A stretch of 64,000 nt of DNA. Source: JBOFIQ01 sp051654905 (GTDB lineage Bacteria > Actinomycetota > Actinomycetes > Propionibacteriales > Propionibacteriaceae). Positions 51,484 to 61,572 of this stretch are shown in pieces (position 1 is the stretch's first letter; each line of letters starts with the position of its first letter). The stretch covers positions 1 through 64,000 of the forward strand of contig JBOFYY010000046.1 of NCBI GenBank assembly GCA_051654905.1, in the 5' to 3' direction. The notes beneath the pieces are model-generated. The model made no database searches. It was not told where the DNA came from and worked only from the letters and a program-made list of their open reading frames with translations. A program made the position numbers and the translations under genes.

Positions 51484-52395
51484 TTAACTAGCTAAAACTC
51501 GCTGTTCTTCAGCCGCGACATCAAAGTCAGCAACGGGCCAAGCAAGATCCATTTCCTGCAGGTTCTCCAACAACAACTGCGCTACTGCCCAATCTCGATA
51601 CCACTTACGATCCGAGGGGATAACATACCACGGAGCTACCTCTGTATGACACTTTTCTAGCGCATCAGCGTACGCAGCTTGATATTCATCCCACTTAGCA
51701 CGAGCGTCAAGATCTCCTGGATTGTACTTCCAATACTTAGCTGGATCTTCCAACCGTGCCAATAGACGCTCTTTTTGCTCATCGCGACTGATATGCAAGA
51801 AACACTTCACAATGCGAATACCATTTTTAACAGCTTCTGCTTCAAACTCATTGATCAAGTCGTAGCGCTTCTCCCACTCCGATTGAGGGACCAATTCCTC
51901 AACTCGCACCACTAACACATCTTCGTACTGAGATCTATCAAAAATCCCGATCATGCCTGGAGCAGGTAGTTCCTTATTAATACGCCACAGAAAATCATGA
52001 GACCGTTCTTCTGGAGTTGGAGCTTTAAAAGCCTTGATATGAACTCCTTGCGGATCAATCAATCCGATCGCGTGACGAATGATCCCACCTTTTCCAGAGG
52101 TATCCATTCCTTGTAGCAGCAAAAGTACTCGAGGTGCCGCATCGGAATTAGCTCGTCCTTGAGCAAAGAGTCTTTCTTGCAATTCTGATAACACTGGAGC
52201 TATTTCAGCAGTAACTTCAGCAACATCATTTTTAGTTTTCCCCTCAGGGAACCCTGTCGTAGCATCAGTAGGGATAGCAGAAAGATCTACCGGTCCTGCA
52301 GATAGCCGCAGCAAATCACTCAAACGCATTTCTGCGTTGCTCTTATTTTTAGCCATAACAACTAGTGTGCCGCGAGCTTGCTCAATACGTGACAT
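51484..52395 (-). CDS. ppk2: Polyphosphate kinase 2 family protein
   Basis: 303 residues. Walker A GMDTSGKGG at about 96-104, with FDRSQYEDVLVVRV as Walker B and the lid helix KERLLARLEDPAKYWKYN. The PPK2 class moves phosphate between polyphosphate and nucleotides or nucleoside monophosphates. The class cannot be told from motifs alone. Met15 is an alternative start. Confidence 0.93.
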   Translation of the reverse strand: MSRIEQARGTLVVMAKNKSNAEMRLSDLLRLSAGPVDLSAIPTDATTGFPEGKTKNDVAEVTAEIAPVLSELQERLFAQGRANSDAAPRVLLLLQGMDTSGKGGIIRHAIGLIDPQGVHIKAFKAPTPEERSHDFLWRINKELPAPGMIGIFDRSQYEDVLVVRVEELVPQSEWEKRYDLINEFEAEAVKNGIRIVKCFLHISRDEQKERLLARLEDPAKYWKYNPGDLDARAKWDEYQAAYADALEKCHTEVAPWYVIPSDRKWYRDWAVAQLLLENLQEMDLAWPVADFDVAAEEQRVLAS

Positions 52396-52493
52396 GATAA
52401 GAAAGAAAAGTATTACGCGAGTCTAAAAATAGTGAACTTTTCACCCGCGTCCGGAATACCAAAATTTCTACATTTACAGACAGAGGTTTCATC

Positions 52494-53543
52494 ATGCCAG
52501 AGGTTCTTGCTTACGCTACCGACGATGCGTCATGCCAGTTTTACCGCACGACAATCACGCGTCGCGAACCTGGTCCTACTGAAGTTTTCTTTGATGTGAA
52601 ATGGGCTGGAATATGTCACAGCGATATTCATACCGCTCGTAACGAATGGGGACCGGTGAAATATCCAATTGTTCCTGGACATGAACTTGCTGGCGTAGTA
52701 ACTCTGGTTGGATCTGAAGTTACTAAGTTTAAGGTAGGCGATAAGGTCGGAGTTGGGTGTTTTGTTGACTCTTGCGGAGAGTGCGAATATTGCCTACAAG
52801 GACACGAGAACTTCTGCACTTCACAAGAACGTCCCACCGTATGGACCTATAACTCTATTGGGCGCGATGGGCTTATTACTGCTGGCGGATATTCTCAAGG
52901 TATTACCGTAGAAGAAAAATATATTTGCCATATCCCTAATCAGATTCCGCTGCAGGAAGCTGCTCCGCTCTTATGCGCTGGTATCACCATGTATGCACCT
53001 CTCAAACGCTGGGGCGCTGGAACTGGGAAAAAAGTTGCCATCGTTGGTATGGGCGGACTCGGGCATATTGGAGTGAAACTTGCTGCTGCTATGGGAGCAG
53101 AAGTATCTGTAATTTCTCAAACTCGTAGCAAAGAAGCTGACGGGTTAGCCTTTGGAGCATCGCATTATTACGCTATGAACGAAGTAGATACCTTAAAGAA
53201 TCTTCGCGGTAACTTTGACCTAGTAGTTTCAACAATCTCTGCAGAATCAGATATTGATGGACTATTGGGAACTCTCAAGGTCCATGGGGTTTTGGTTGAT
53301 GTAGGTATCCCAGAACATCCCACTACTTTCCGGTTCCGTTCTTTAATTAGCGGCAATAAAGCTATGGCAGGATCCAATATCGGAGGTATCGCAGAAACTC
53401 AAGAAATGCTAGATTTCTGTGCTCTACATGGGATTACCCCAACCGTAGAGATCATTTCTGGAGACAAAATTACGCAAGCTTACGACGATGTCGTAGCTTC
53501 TCGAGTTCGTTACCGTTACGTCATAGATACCTCGACTTTCTAA
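52494..53543 (+). CDS. Zinc-dependent alcohol dehydrogenase (cinnamyl-alcohol-dehydrogenase type)
   Basis: 349 residues. Catalytic zinc: Cys41, His63, Glu64 in GICHSD and PGHE. Structural zinc: four Cys at 94, 97, 100 and 108. The nucleotide site is GMGGLGHIGVKLA (about 185-197). The pattern (WAGICHSD, STISAESDIDGLL) matches the YahK/CAD group, usually NADPH-dependent aldehyde reductases. 28 nt before msrB, so likely co-transcribed under an oxidative or aldehyde stress theme. Confidence 0.93.
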   Translation: MPEVLAYATDDASCQFYRTTITRREPGPTEVFFDVKWAGICHSDIHTARNEWGPVKYPIVPGHELAGVVTLVGSEVTKFKVGDKVGVGCFVDSCGECEYCLQGHENFCTSQERPTVWTYNSIGRDGLITAGGYSQGITVEEKYICHIPNQIPLQEAAPLLCAGITMYAPLKRWGAGTGKKVAIVGMGGLGHIGVKLAAAMGAEVSVISQTRSKEADGLAFGASHYYAMNEVDTLKNLRGNFDLVVSTISAESDIDGLLGTLKVHGVLVDVGIPEHPTTFRFRSLISGNKAMAGSNIGGIAETQEMLDFCALHGITPTVEIISGDKITQAYDDVVASRVRYRYVIDTSTF

Positions 53544-53571
53544 CTAAAACTATTTACTAACAGGAGTACTC

Positions 53572-53991
53572 ATGAACGATCACGGCACTAAAATATCTGT
53601 GATTCTCACGCCGTCTCAGTGGCGTGATCGTTTATCTGCTGCTGAATATCATGTTCTTCGTGAAGCTGGTACTGAAGCTCCCTATACCGGAGAATACGTC
53701 GATACCGATGTTGCTGGTATTTATAGTTGCCGTGCTTGTGCTAGCGAACTATTTCGTTCTACAACAAAGTTCGATTCACACTGCGGATGGCCAGCTTTTT
53801 ATGCTCCCTTAGCCGAAGATCGAGTCCGTTACGTAACCGATAATTCCATTCCAGGTGCTATTCGAACCGAAGTTCGTTGTGCTAGTTGCGACTCACATCT
53901 GGGACATGTTTTTGCTGGTGAAGGCTACAACACTCCTACTGATCAGCGGTATTGCATAAACTCAATTTGTTTGACTCTCGAAGCAGAGTAG
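53572..53991 (+). CDS. msrB: Methionine-R-sulfoxide reductase B
   Basis: 139 residues. Zinc Cys at 53, 56, 103 and 106 (CRAC and CASC), catalytic Cys128 in QRYCIN, and the GWPAFY loop. It reduces the R-epimer of oxidised methionine. SD AGGAG 8 nt before ATG. Confidence 0.96.
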   Translation: MNDHGTKISVILTPSQWRDRLSAAEYHVLREAGTEAPYTGEYVDTDVAGIYSCRACASELFRSTTKFDSHCGWPAFYAPLAEDRVRYVTDNSIPGAIRTEVRCASCDSHLGHVFAGEGYNTPTDQRYCINSICLTLEAE

Positions 53992-54039
53992 CGGCGCGCC
54001 TCACTCTCATACTAAAGCGCTCCCAGTATTGTCTGTTGG

Positions 54040-54630
54040 GTGACAGTTTCGTCGCCTTTCAAGCAACTACCCGCCACCTTCGCACATGCGCTACATGCCT
54101 GTGATGCTATGCGCTGGCGCCCTGAAGTGACCATCGAAAAAATCCCAGCACCGCAAAAGATTGCTCCGTTTGCACTTGCTATCGCAGCAGACGTTGATAT
54201 CGCTGGAGATGAAGTGGGCAATGGTCGCTTTATTCTTCTTCATGATCCAGACTCAAATCCATCCTGGGGTGGCGAGTTTCGATGCGTGACCTATGTTAAA
54301 GCAGATATTGATCCTTCAATGGTGACAGATCCGCTTTTAACTGAGGTGGGCTGGAGTTGGTTTACCGATGCGCTTTCTCAACATGACCTTTCTTGGAAAG
54401 CAGCGGCAGGAACAGTTACTGCCGTATCGTCGCAGTCGTTTGGGGATAAAGACGAGGAACCACCTCATGCTGAAGTAGAAATCCGAGCCTCCTGGACTCC
54501 AATTCTTGCTGATGGCGTTGAGATAAAAGACCACTTAGCTGCTTGGGAAGAATTACTATGTATGGCTGCCGGTATTCCTCCACTACCAGCTGATGTTGCA
54601 TTACTTGCTGTAGCCCGGAGACGACATTGA
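54040..54630 (+). CDS. DUF3000 family protein (Rv2680-like)
   Basis: 196 residues from a GTG. Family marks: ALHACDAMRWRPEVTIEKIPAPQKIAPFALAI, RFILLHDPDSNPSWGGEFRCVTYVKADID, and EIRASWTP. Function unknown, restricted to actinobacteria as far as I know. Overlaps the RNase D gene by 4 nt, as its orthologue sits next to Rv2681. Confidence 0.9.
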   Translation: MTVSSPFKQLPATFAHALHACDAMRWRPEVTIEKIPAPQKIAPFALAIAADVDIAGDEVGNGRFILLHDPDSNPSWGGEFRCVTYVKADIDPSMVTDPLLTEVGWSWFTDALSQHDLSWKAAAGTVTAVSSQSFGDKDEEPPHAEVEIRASWTPILADGVEIKDHLAAWEELLCMAAGIPPLPADVALLAVARRRH

Positions 54631-55898
54631 TCACCGAATCGGAAGAATTACCTATCCTTGCTACCCCTGCCGAAGGCATACCAGAAGTAATTAGCACTTC
54701 CCAAGATCTCGATGTCTGCATCGCAAAATTACAGGGCGCTAGTGGTCCGATCGCTATTGACGCTGAACGAGCTCAAGGTTTTCGCTACGGTGCAGCAGCT
54801 TGGTTAATTCAATTACGCCGCCAAGCAGCTGGAACATTCCTTATTGATCCAGCTGCATTCAATTGGGATCTTTCCAAGCTAGGGCAAGCCATTGCAGATG
54901 CTGAATGGATCATCCATGCCGCTACCCAAGACCTCCCCTGTTTGCGCGATGTTGGGATGATTCCTCAGCACCTTTTCGATACCGAACTTGCTGCCCGACT
55001 GCTTAATCTATCCCGAGTCGGGTTAGGCGCAATCGTTGAGCATTACTGTGGGGTTCGGCTACTGAAAGAGCACTCCGCAGCTGACTGGTCGCAACGTCCG
55101 CTACCTGAAGAATGGCTAGTTTACGCAGCTCTTGATGTTGAATGCCTAATCGAGTTGAGAGAACTCATCTACGCCGATCTAACAGAAGCTGGAAAACTAA
55201 CTTGGGCGCAGGAAGAATTTGCTGCTCTAGTTCGTGGCGCTCAACAGCCTACTGATATTCGCGTAGATCCTTGGCGACGTACCTCTGGAATCAATGCGCT
55301 GCGAGCACCGGTACAACTGGCATTAGTTCGTGAGCTATGGGAAGTTCGAGATGAGATCGCACAGCGCCTCGACAAAGGACCTAGCCGCATTCTTCACGAC
55401 AGCGGCATTATTGCTATTGCTACTCTGCTAGATCCAGCATCTGGACATTGGCCTACCCGAGAAGATTTACGTCGTATCGATGCTCTGTCTAGGCGCCAAG
55501 CCCGTCGTTTTGAAGCTAATTGGTTAGGAGCTATCGACGCAGTTAAGGTACTTCCTCGTAGCAAATATCCAACACGACAACTACAGCAAGAAGGACCTCC
55601 TACCCAACCTCGCAACTGGGAATCTCGTAACCCAGAAAGTTTTGCTCGTTGGCAGCTAATACGTCCTTGTATCAATGATTTAGCTGAGCAATATAAATTG
55701 CCGCCAGAAAACCTTGTCTCACCTGCTGCATTACGTTGGCTTGCTTGGTATGGCGACGAGAGTATTGATATTTCCAAAATCAATACTCTTCTTAGCGCAG
55801 CAGGAGCACGCTCCTGGCAGATATCTCTTGTCGCAGCCCCGCTAGCTGATGTGTTGCAGACAAACCAAACAGTCACTACTGCTGAAGCTGTTGAGTAA
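54627..55898 (+). CDS. Ribonuclease D-like 3'-5' exonuclease with HRDC domain
   Basis: 423 residues from a TTG that overlaps the stop of the previous gene (TTGA). DEDD motifs: AIDAERAQGFRYG (about 42-54), IIHAATQDLPCLRD, DTELAARLL and VYAALDVECLIEL. The HRDC domain is at about 210-290 (RELWEVRDEIAQRLDKGPSRILHD). It trims RNA 3' ends. The last 23 nt overlap the convergent dxs gene. Confidence 0.92.
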   Translation: MITESEELPILATPAEGIPEVISTSQDLDVCIAKLQGASGPIAIDAERAQGFRYGAAAWLIQLRRQAAGTFLIDPAAFNWDLSKLGQAIADAEWIIHAATQDLPCLRDVGMIPQHLFDTELAARLLNLSRVGLGAIVEHYCGVRLLKEHSAADWSQRPLPEEWLVYAALDVECLIELRELIYADLTEAGKLTWAQEEFAALVRGAQQPTDIRVDPWRRTSGINALRAPVQLALVRELWEVRDEIAQRLDKGPSRILHDSGIIAIATLLDPASGHWPTREDLRRIDALSRRQARRFEANWLGAIDAVKVLPRSKYPTRQLQQEGPPTQPRNWESRNPESFARWQLIRPCINDLAEQYKLPPENLVSPAALRWLAWYGDESIDISKINTLLSAAGARSWQISLVAAPLADVLQTNQTVTTAEAVE

Positions 55899-57744
55899 TA
55901 GCTTCAGTCAACGATTCAGCTGTTAGCCCGCAGCTTTTCAGTAGCGAATCTCGCGAGTCATGTTCGGGGAAATAGCGCGGAACACCATAGCAGCGAAGTG
56001 GCGTAGCAACATTAGCATCCTGCATGGCAAGTCCTAATTGAGCGCCTAATCCCCCAGCTACTAAACCATCTTCGATACTTACTACCAGCCGATGTTGCGC
56101 TGCAGCTATTGGCAAGTATTCATTAACAGGTAAAGCCCATACTGGATCAATTAGCGTCGCAGGAATCCCCTTTTTAGATAGTAGTTCTATAACAGCTACA
56201 CCTAGTGCTACGAAAGGACCATATGCGACGATAAGTACCTCAGCGTCTTGGTCGCCGTGTATTACATCAACACCGTGGTAAGAATTAATTGCTGCTAACT
56301 GCGGCGGTAATGGCTCTTTACAGTAACGGATTACCGTAGGAGCATCAGTTACCGTAACAGCATGATTTAATGCTTCTCTTAACCGAAGTTCATCTCGGGG
56401 AGCCGCCAGCTGTAGCCCTGGCACCATACCAAGCATTGAGGTATCCCACACCCCATTGTGGCTGGCGCCATCGGTTCCAGTAACTCCTGCTCGATCTAGA
56501 ACAAATGTAACTCCAACTTTGTGTAAAGCTACATCCATTACGATCTGATCGAAAGCACGATTTAGGAAAGTTGAGTAAACAGCTACCACTGGGTGTATTC
56601 CGGCCATAGCTAAGCCTGCTGCCGAAGTAACAGCATGTTGTTCAGCTATACCTACATCGAAGCATCTTTCTGGATAGTTTTGTTGGAATGGTCCTAGTCC
56701 TACTGGGTGCATCATGGCAGCTGTGATAGCAACAAGATCTTGTCGCTGTGCACCAATTTTCACTATTTCATCAGCGAAAATATCTGTCCAACTTGGTTGG
56801 CTTGTCGTTGCAATAGGTTCGCCTGTTGTTGAGTCAATAACCCCTACTGCGTGAAAGCGATCTTCGTCATTGCTTTCGGCGGCAGCAAAACCTTTACCTT
56901 TAGTGGTGATGCAATGCACAATAACTGGTCCGCCAAAACCTTTAGCTTGAGTTAGTGCTCGCTCAACAGCAACTAAATCATGTCCGTCGATGGGTCCAAG
57001 ATATTTCAACCCTAGATCGCTGAATAGTGTCTGAGGGGCCAAAACATCTTTTAGTCCTATTTTCACTCCATGAAGCAGCTCATAAGTAGCTCCACCAACC
57101 ACAGGTGTTCGACTAACAACTTTTTTTACAATATCTAAGGTTTGCTCATAGCGACGATCTGAACGGATTCTCGACAGTTCCTTAACCATTCCACCTACGG
57201 TAGGAGTGTAGGAACGACCATTATCATTCACGACAATAACGATAGGAAGATCTGGGTTTTCAGCAATATTATTTAGTGCTTCCCATGCCATACCACCGGT
57301 AAGAGCACCATCGCCTACAAGCACCGCTACTGTGCGCTGTTCTTCCTTGAGTCGAAAAGCCTTTGCCATACCTTCGCCCCAAGATAACGCGGCTGAAGCA
57401 TGGGAGCTTTCTACCCAATCATGTTCAGATTCAGCACGACATGGGTACCCAGATAGACCGCCGCCTTTACGTAAGTTAGTAAAACCTGCTTGCCGCCCAG
57501 TCAGAATCTTGTGCACATAAGACTGGTGTCCGGTATCAAAAAGAATTGGATCTTGCGGAGATTTGAATACTCTATGCAAGGCAATCGTAAGTTCTACGAC
57601 CCCCAAGTTAGGGCCTAGATGTCCCCCCGTTTTTGAGACATTCTTGATAAGGAATTCTCGTATCTCATCAGCAAGCTGTTCTAGCTGCAACCGAGACATC
57701 CCACGAATATCCTGTGGTCCTGCAACGGTACTAAGAAGAGACAT
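55876..57744 (-). CDS. dxs: 1-deoxy-D-xylulose-5-phosphate synthase
   Basis: 622 residues from the Met at 57744, by comparison with family length; the longer frame starts at 57783. N-terminal SKTGGHLGPNLGVVELTIALH, thiamine motif VGDGALTGGMAWEALNNIAE, and the catalytic Glu in RCFDVGIAEQHAVTSAAGLA. It condenses pyruvate and glyceraldehyde 3-phosphate, the first step of the MEP isoprenoid pathway. The neighbours match Rv2682c. Confidence 0.96.
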   Translation of the reverse strand: MSLLSTVAGPQDIRGMSRLQLEQLADEIREFLIKNVSKTGGHLGPNLGVVELTIALHRVFKSPQDPILFDTGHQSYVHKILTGRQAGFTNLRKGGGLSGYPCRAESEHDWVESSHASAALSWGEGMAKAFRLKEEQRTVAVLVGDGALTGGMAWEALNNIAENPDLPIVIVVNDNGRSYTPTVGGMVKELSRIRSDRRYEQTLDIVKKVVSRTPVVGGATYELLHGVKIGLKDVLAPQTLFSDLGLKYLGPIDGHDLVAVERALTQAKGFGGPVIVHCITTKGKGFAAAESNDEDRFHAVGVIDSTTGEPIATTSQPSWTDIFADEIVKIGAQRQDLVAITAAMMHPVGLGPFQQNYPERCFDVGIAEQHAVTSAAGLAMAGIHPVVAVYSTFLNRAFDQIVMDVALHKVGVTFVLDRAGVTGTDGASHNGVWDTSMLGMVPGLQLAAPRDELRLREALNHAVTVTDAPTVIRYCKEPLPPQLAAINSYHGVDVIHGDQDAEVLIVAYGPFVALGVAVIELLSKKGIPATLIDPVWALPVNEYLPIAAAQHRLVVSIEDGLVAGGLGAQLGLAMQDANVATPLRCYGVPRYFPEHDSRDSLLKSCGLTAESLTEAITQQLQQ

Positions 57745-57794
57745 AAGAGCAATTCTAGAGTGTGAAGGCTTCGACACCCTCATTTAGGGGTCTT

Positions 57795-58298
57795 CTAGCG
57801 GCTTGCTATAAAAATTAGGTAGCAAAACCAACCTAAAGGTATAGCTATTAGCAATGCTAAAACACCCAATCTAGAGCGTCGCCATCGTAGATCAGTTGCA
57901 GATAAAACAGCAGCTAAAGCTGGCAGAAAGACACTTATCACCAATGACGTAAGAGGTTTATACGCCAATAGTAGAAATATAAAAAAGTGAGAAGCAAGCA
58001 TAGATGTGACCCATAACCGTCCTAGACCAGATAGCCATGCCTCTAACAGCCATGCCAGCGCAACAAAAACCATGATAATTACTATGGAGATAAGAAATAT
58101 GCAGCTGTTATCGTTATTTGGGCAAGTCTTATCTAATGCTCCAAAACTATACAAGCTTTCAAGCACCACAAACCCAATAGGGATTCCTACCAGTCCTCCG
58201 ACAATAGCAACTAGATAGCTCAGCGCTACCCGCATACCAATTTTGGGAGCTTCTCTGGGTTTTAGTAATTTTTTGAAGCTCCGATAGTCGAAAGTCAT
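57795..58298 (-). CDS. Five-helix membrane protein, unknown
   Basis: 167 residues from the Met at 58298. I prefer this over 58352 because the aconitase terminator (58321-58364) covers that upstream start. Hydrophobic segments at about 30-50, 68-88, 95-115, 118-140 and 148-165. No domain recognised. It lies upstream of dxs on the same strand with about 50 nt between. Confidence 0.6.
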   Translation of the reverse strand: MTFDYRSFKKLLKPREAPKIGMRVALSYLVAIVGGLVGIPIGFVVLESLYSFGALDKTCPNNDNSCIFLISIVIIMVFVALAWLLEAWLSGLGRLWVTSMLASHFFIFLLLAYKPLTSLVISVFLPALAAVLSATDLRWRRSRLGVLALLIAIPLGWFCYLIFIASR

Positions 58299-58320
58299 GT
58301 AGTCATAGTACTTATTAAAA

Positions 58321-58364
58321 AGCACGCTGGCGTTAGTTCTTTTGCGAACCACTACCAGCGTGCT
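58321..58364 (-). terminator. Terminator of aconitase gene
   Basis: AGCACGCTGG (58321-58330) pairs with CCAGCGTGCT (58355-58364), with inner partial pairing. On the minus strand it is followed by TTTTTA. Confidence 0.85.
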
Positions 58365-58377
58365 CAGGTTACTGAAA

Positions 58378-61053
58378 TTACTTCTTCAGAATATTACGCA
58401 ATACGTACTGCATGATGCCACCATTGCGGTAGTAATCAGCTTCCCCAGGGGTATCGATACGTACCACAGCATCGAACTCCACTGGCACAGCTCCTTCTCG
58501 AACAGCAGTCACCCGAACTGTTTTAGGCGTTACGCCTGAATTCAGTTCTTCGATTCCTGAAATCGTGAAGATTTCTTCTCCAGTTAGACCTAGCGAATCT
58601 GCTGATTCACCTTCGGGGAACTGTAGCGGCAACACACCCATACCAATCAAGTTGGATCGATGGATACGCTCAAAGCTCTCAGCAATAGCTGCTTTAATAC
58701 CAAGCAGTGCAGTTCCTTTTGCCGCCCAGTCACGCGAAGAACCCGTACCGTATTCTTTGCCAGCTAACACTACTAATGGCGTACCAGCCTGCTGATAATT
58801 CATTGATGCTTCATAAACCGTAGTAACTGGAGCATCAGCTTGGGTGAAATCGCGAGTGAAACCACCTTCGGTTCCAGGAGCAAGCTGGTTACGTAGTCGG
58901 ATGTTAGCAAAAGTTCCGCGCACCATAACTTCGTGATTACCGCGACGCGAACCATAGGAGTTGAAGTCTGCCTTAGCAACGCCATTCTCCATGAGATAAA
59001 CCCCTGCTGGGCTATCAGGTTTTATCGAACCGGCCGGAGAAATATGGTCAGTTGTTACTGAATCACCCAACTTCAATAATGCTCTTGCACCCTTAATATC
59101 TACGACTGGAGCAGGCGTCGATGGCATCTTGTCAAAGTAAGGTGCTTTTCGAACGTAGGTTGAAGCATCGTCCCACTCAAAGACTTTCCCTTGCGGAGTC
59201 GATAGCGATGTCCATTTCTCGTCGCCAACAAAGACATTGGCATACGAATCTTTAAACATTTTTGAATCAATACTGGCAGCTACAACTTGGTCGATCTCTT
59301 CTTGTGTTGGCCAAATATCTGCCATAAAGACATCATTGCCATCTTTATCTTTACCTAACGGCTCAGTAGCGAGATCAATATCCATGCGTCCAGCCAAAGC
59401 ATAAACAATTACTAGCATCGGTGAAGCTAGGTAATTCATTTTTACGTCGGGACTAATACGACCTTCAAAGTTACGGTTACCAGAAAGCACCGATACAACA
59501 GAAAGGTCATTCTCATTGATAGCAGCTGAAACTTCAGGAATAAGTGGCCCAGTGTTACCAATACAAATCGTGCATCCGTAACCAACTAGGTCAAAATCAA
59601 GCGCCTCTAGGTAAGTCCACAAGCCTGCTTTCTGATAGTAATCAGAAACAACCTTGGAACCAGGACCCATCGTCGTCTTTACCCAAGGAGCGCGCTTCAG
59701 CCCTTTCTCTACCGCCTTCTTTGCAACCAGTCCAGCACCCAACATTACGCTGGGATTTGAGGTATTAGTGCAGGAAGTAATTGCAGCGATACCAACTGAG
59801 CCATGACCAATTTCGCAGGTAGTCCCATCAGAAAGGGTAATCGGAACCCGCTTAGTTACATCAGCAGCATAGTCAGGGATTGTCTTCTCAAAAGATGCTT
59901 TGGACTCAGATAGCAAGATTCGATCTTGCGGACGCTTGGGACCTGAGATCGAAGGCACTACCGAAGCTAAATCGAACTCCAACATCTCAGAGAATCGTGG
60001 TTCAGCATGAGGATCAAGCCATAGACCTTGTTCTTTAGCGTATGCCTCTACCAAAGCGATATGGGATTCGTCACGACCAGTTAGACGTAGATAGTCAAGG
60101 GTGCGGTCGTCAATGGGGAATACCGCTACCGTAGATCCATATTCTGGGGACATATTGCCGATAGTGGCGCGGTTAGCAACTGATAGCGCTGAAACGCCTT
60201 CACCATAGAACTCAACAAATTTAGCGACAACCTTATGTTGACGTAGTTTTTCGGTGATAGCGAGCACTAGGTCAGTAGCGGTGGTTCCTTCTGGTAGTTG
60301 TCCAGTTAGTTTAAAGCCAACTACTCGGGGAATAAGCATAGAAACTGGCTGCCCCAGCATGGCTGCCTCGGCCTCGATACCACCAACACCCCAACCAACA
60401 ACGCCTAATCCGTTGACCATGGTGGTGTGCGAATCAGTTCCGACGCAGGTATCTGGGTAGGCGTACCGCACGCCGTCGATATCACGAGAGAAGACAACTC
60501 GAGCTAGTCGCTCGATATTGACTTGGTGCACGATTCCGGTGCCCGGCGGAACAACCTTAAAATCGTCAAAAGCAGTTTGTCCCCAGCGAAGGAACTGGTA
60601 GCGCTCTTGGTTGCGCTGATATTCCAGTTCTACGTTTTGTGAAAAAGCACTATGCGAACCGAACATATCGGCAACTACTGAATGGTCAATTACCATTTCA
60701 GCTGGGGAAAGCGGATTGACCTTGCTTTCATCCCCGCCTAAATCTTTGACAGCTTCTCGCATCGTAGCGAGGTCAACGATGCACGGAACGCCCGTAAAGT
60801 CCTGCATGATTACACGCGCTGGCGTGAACTGAATTTCCTTGTGTGGCTCCGACGTTGGATCCCATTGCGCAAGAGCGCGAATATCATCAGCAGTAATATT
60901 GGCGCCGTCTTCGGTTCGAAGAAGGTTTTCCAATAAAATCTTGAGACTGAAAGGAAGATCAGCGGCCCCCTCTACTGCATCGAGTCGGAAAATTTCGTAC
61001 TGCTCCCCTGCCACAGCAAGTGTTGCTTTGGCACCGAAACTGTTGACACTCAT
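58378..61053 (-). CDS. acnA: Aconitate hydratase
   Basis: 891 residues, the length of the AcnA/IRP1 type. The 4Fe-4S Cys are in AITSCTNTSNP and GYGCTICIGNTGPL. The C-terminal swivel domain has EYGTGSSRDWAAKG. It interconverts citrate and isocitrate. Single gene with a ~60-nt leader containing the palindrome CGCACGTGCG (61096-61105). Confidence 0.97.
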   Translation of the reverse strand: MSVNSFGAKATLAVAGEQYEIFRLDAVEGAADLPFSLKILLENLLRTEDGANITADDIRALAQWDPTSEPHKEIQFTPARVIMQDFTGVPCIVDLATMREAVKDLGGDESKVNPLSPAEMVIDHSVVADMFGSHSAFSQNVELEYQRNQERYQFLRWGQTAFDDFKVVPPGTGIVHQVNIERLARVVFSRDIDGVRYAYPDTCVGTDSHTTMVNGLGVVGWGVGGIEAEAAMLGQPVSMLIPRVVGFKLTGQLPEGTTATDLVLAITEKLRQHKVVAKFVEFYGEGVSALSVANRATIGNMSPEYGSTVAVFPIDDRTLDYLRLTGRDESHIALVEAYAKEQGLWLDPHAEPRFSEMLEFDLASVVPSISGPKRPQDRILLSESKASFEKTIPDYAADVTKRVPITLSDGTTCEIGHGSVGIAAITSCTNTSNPSVMLGAGLVAKKAVEKGLKRAPWVKTTMGPGSKVVSDYYQKAGLWTYLEALDFDLVGYGCTICIGNTGPLIPEVSAAINENDLSVVSVLSGNRNFEGRISPDVKMNYLASPMLVIVYALAGRMDIDLATEPLGKDKDGNDVFMADIWPTQEEIDQVVAASIDSKMFKDSYANVFVGDEKWTSLSTPQGKVFEWDDASTYVRKAPYFDKMPSTPAPVVDIKGARALLKLGDSVTTDHISPAGSIKPDSPAGVYLMENGVAKADFNSYGSRRGNHEVMVRGTFANIRLRNQLAPGTEGGFTRDFTQADAPVTTVYEASMNYQQAGTPLVVLAGKEYGTGSSRDWAAKGTALLGIKAAIAESFERIHRSNLIGMGVLPLQFPEGESADSLGLTGEEIFTISGIEELNSGVTPKTVRVTAVREGAVPVEFDAVVRIDTPGEADYYRNGGIMQYVLRNILKK

Positions 61054-61572
61054 GTCTCTAGCTCTCCATTGTGTTGATGCATTGTCACGATCACCCGCAC
61101 GTGCGTGACGCTAGTTATATCCTCCCCTATAGCAACAGGTAAGCGTTAGCTGGGGGTGAAAACGTGGCAAGGTTCACTTTGGGAAAGTTATTTATAGGTA
61201 ATCCATCCTTACAGCCCCCAAGCTATTACCCAATTACAAGGAATCCAGTCCAAAAAATACCCATCGCATTTGAGATTGTAGAATGAGTTTGAAACCGTCA
61301 GTATCGAGGAGGGCTCAGTCTTAGGTAAGCTAGTAAACTTCACCCCCTAGCCCACGCGTCATCATGTTTGATATCGATGGAGAAGTTTTCTGCCATTTTC
61401 ATCATGTTACTAAAGGGTATGAAAAATCGTCCTGAAACGTCGTTGGGGATTTTTGAGTTGGCAAGTTCTATGCCAGCATCAACTAAATAGTTGGTTTATT
61501 TGATTCTTGAATACCTTTAATGTCAGTTAACAACACTAAATTCACCATAAATGCCAGCATTTCCTTTAATCT
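61054..61572. other. Long intergenic stretch with a degraded frame
   Basis: The left part holds the acnA leader, with the palindrome CGCACGTGCG at 61096-61105. Between 61340 and 61495 the minus strand has a 51-codon open frame (IELANSKIPNDVSGRFFIPF, then SNMMKMAENFSIDIKHDDAW) with no good start; it reads like a real protein fragment. The rest shows nothing I can support. Confidence 0.4.

Noticed and set aside
61090..61110. CGCACGTGCG palindrome as a known aconitase regulator site
   Set aside because: It does not match a site I can name; left as an unexplained palindrome.
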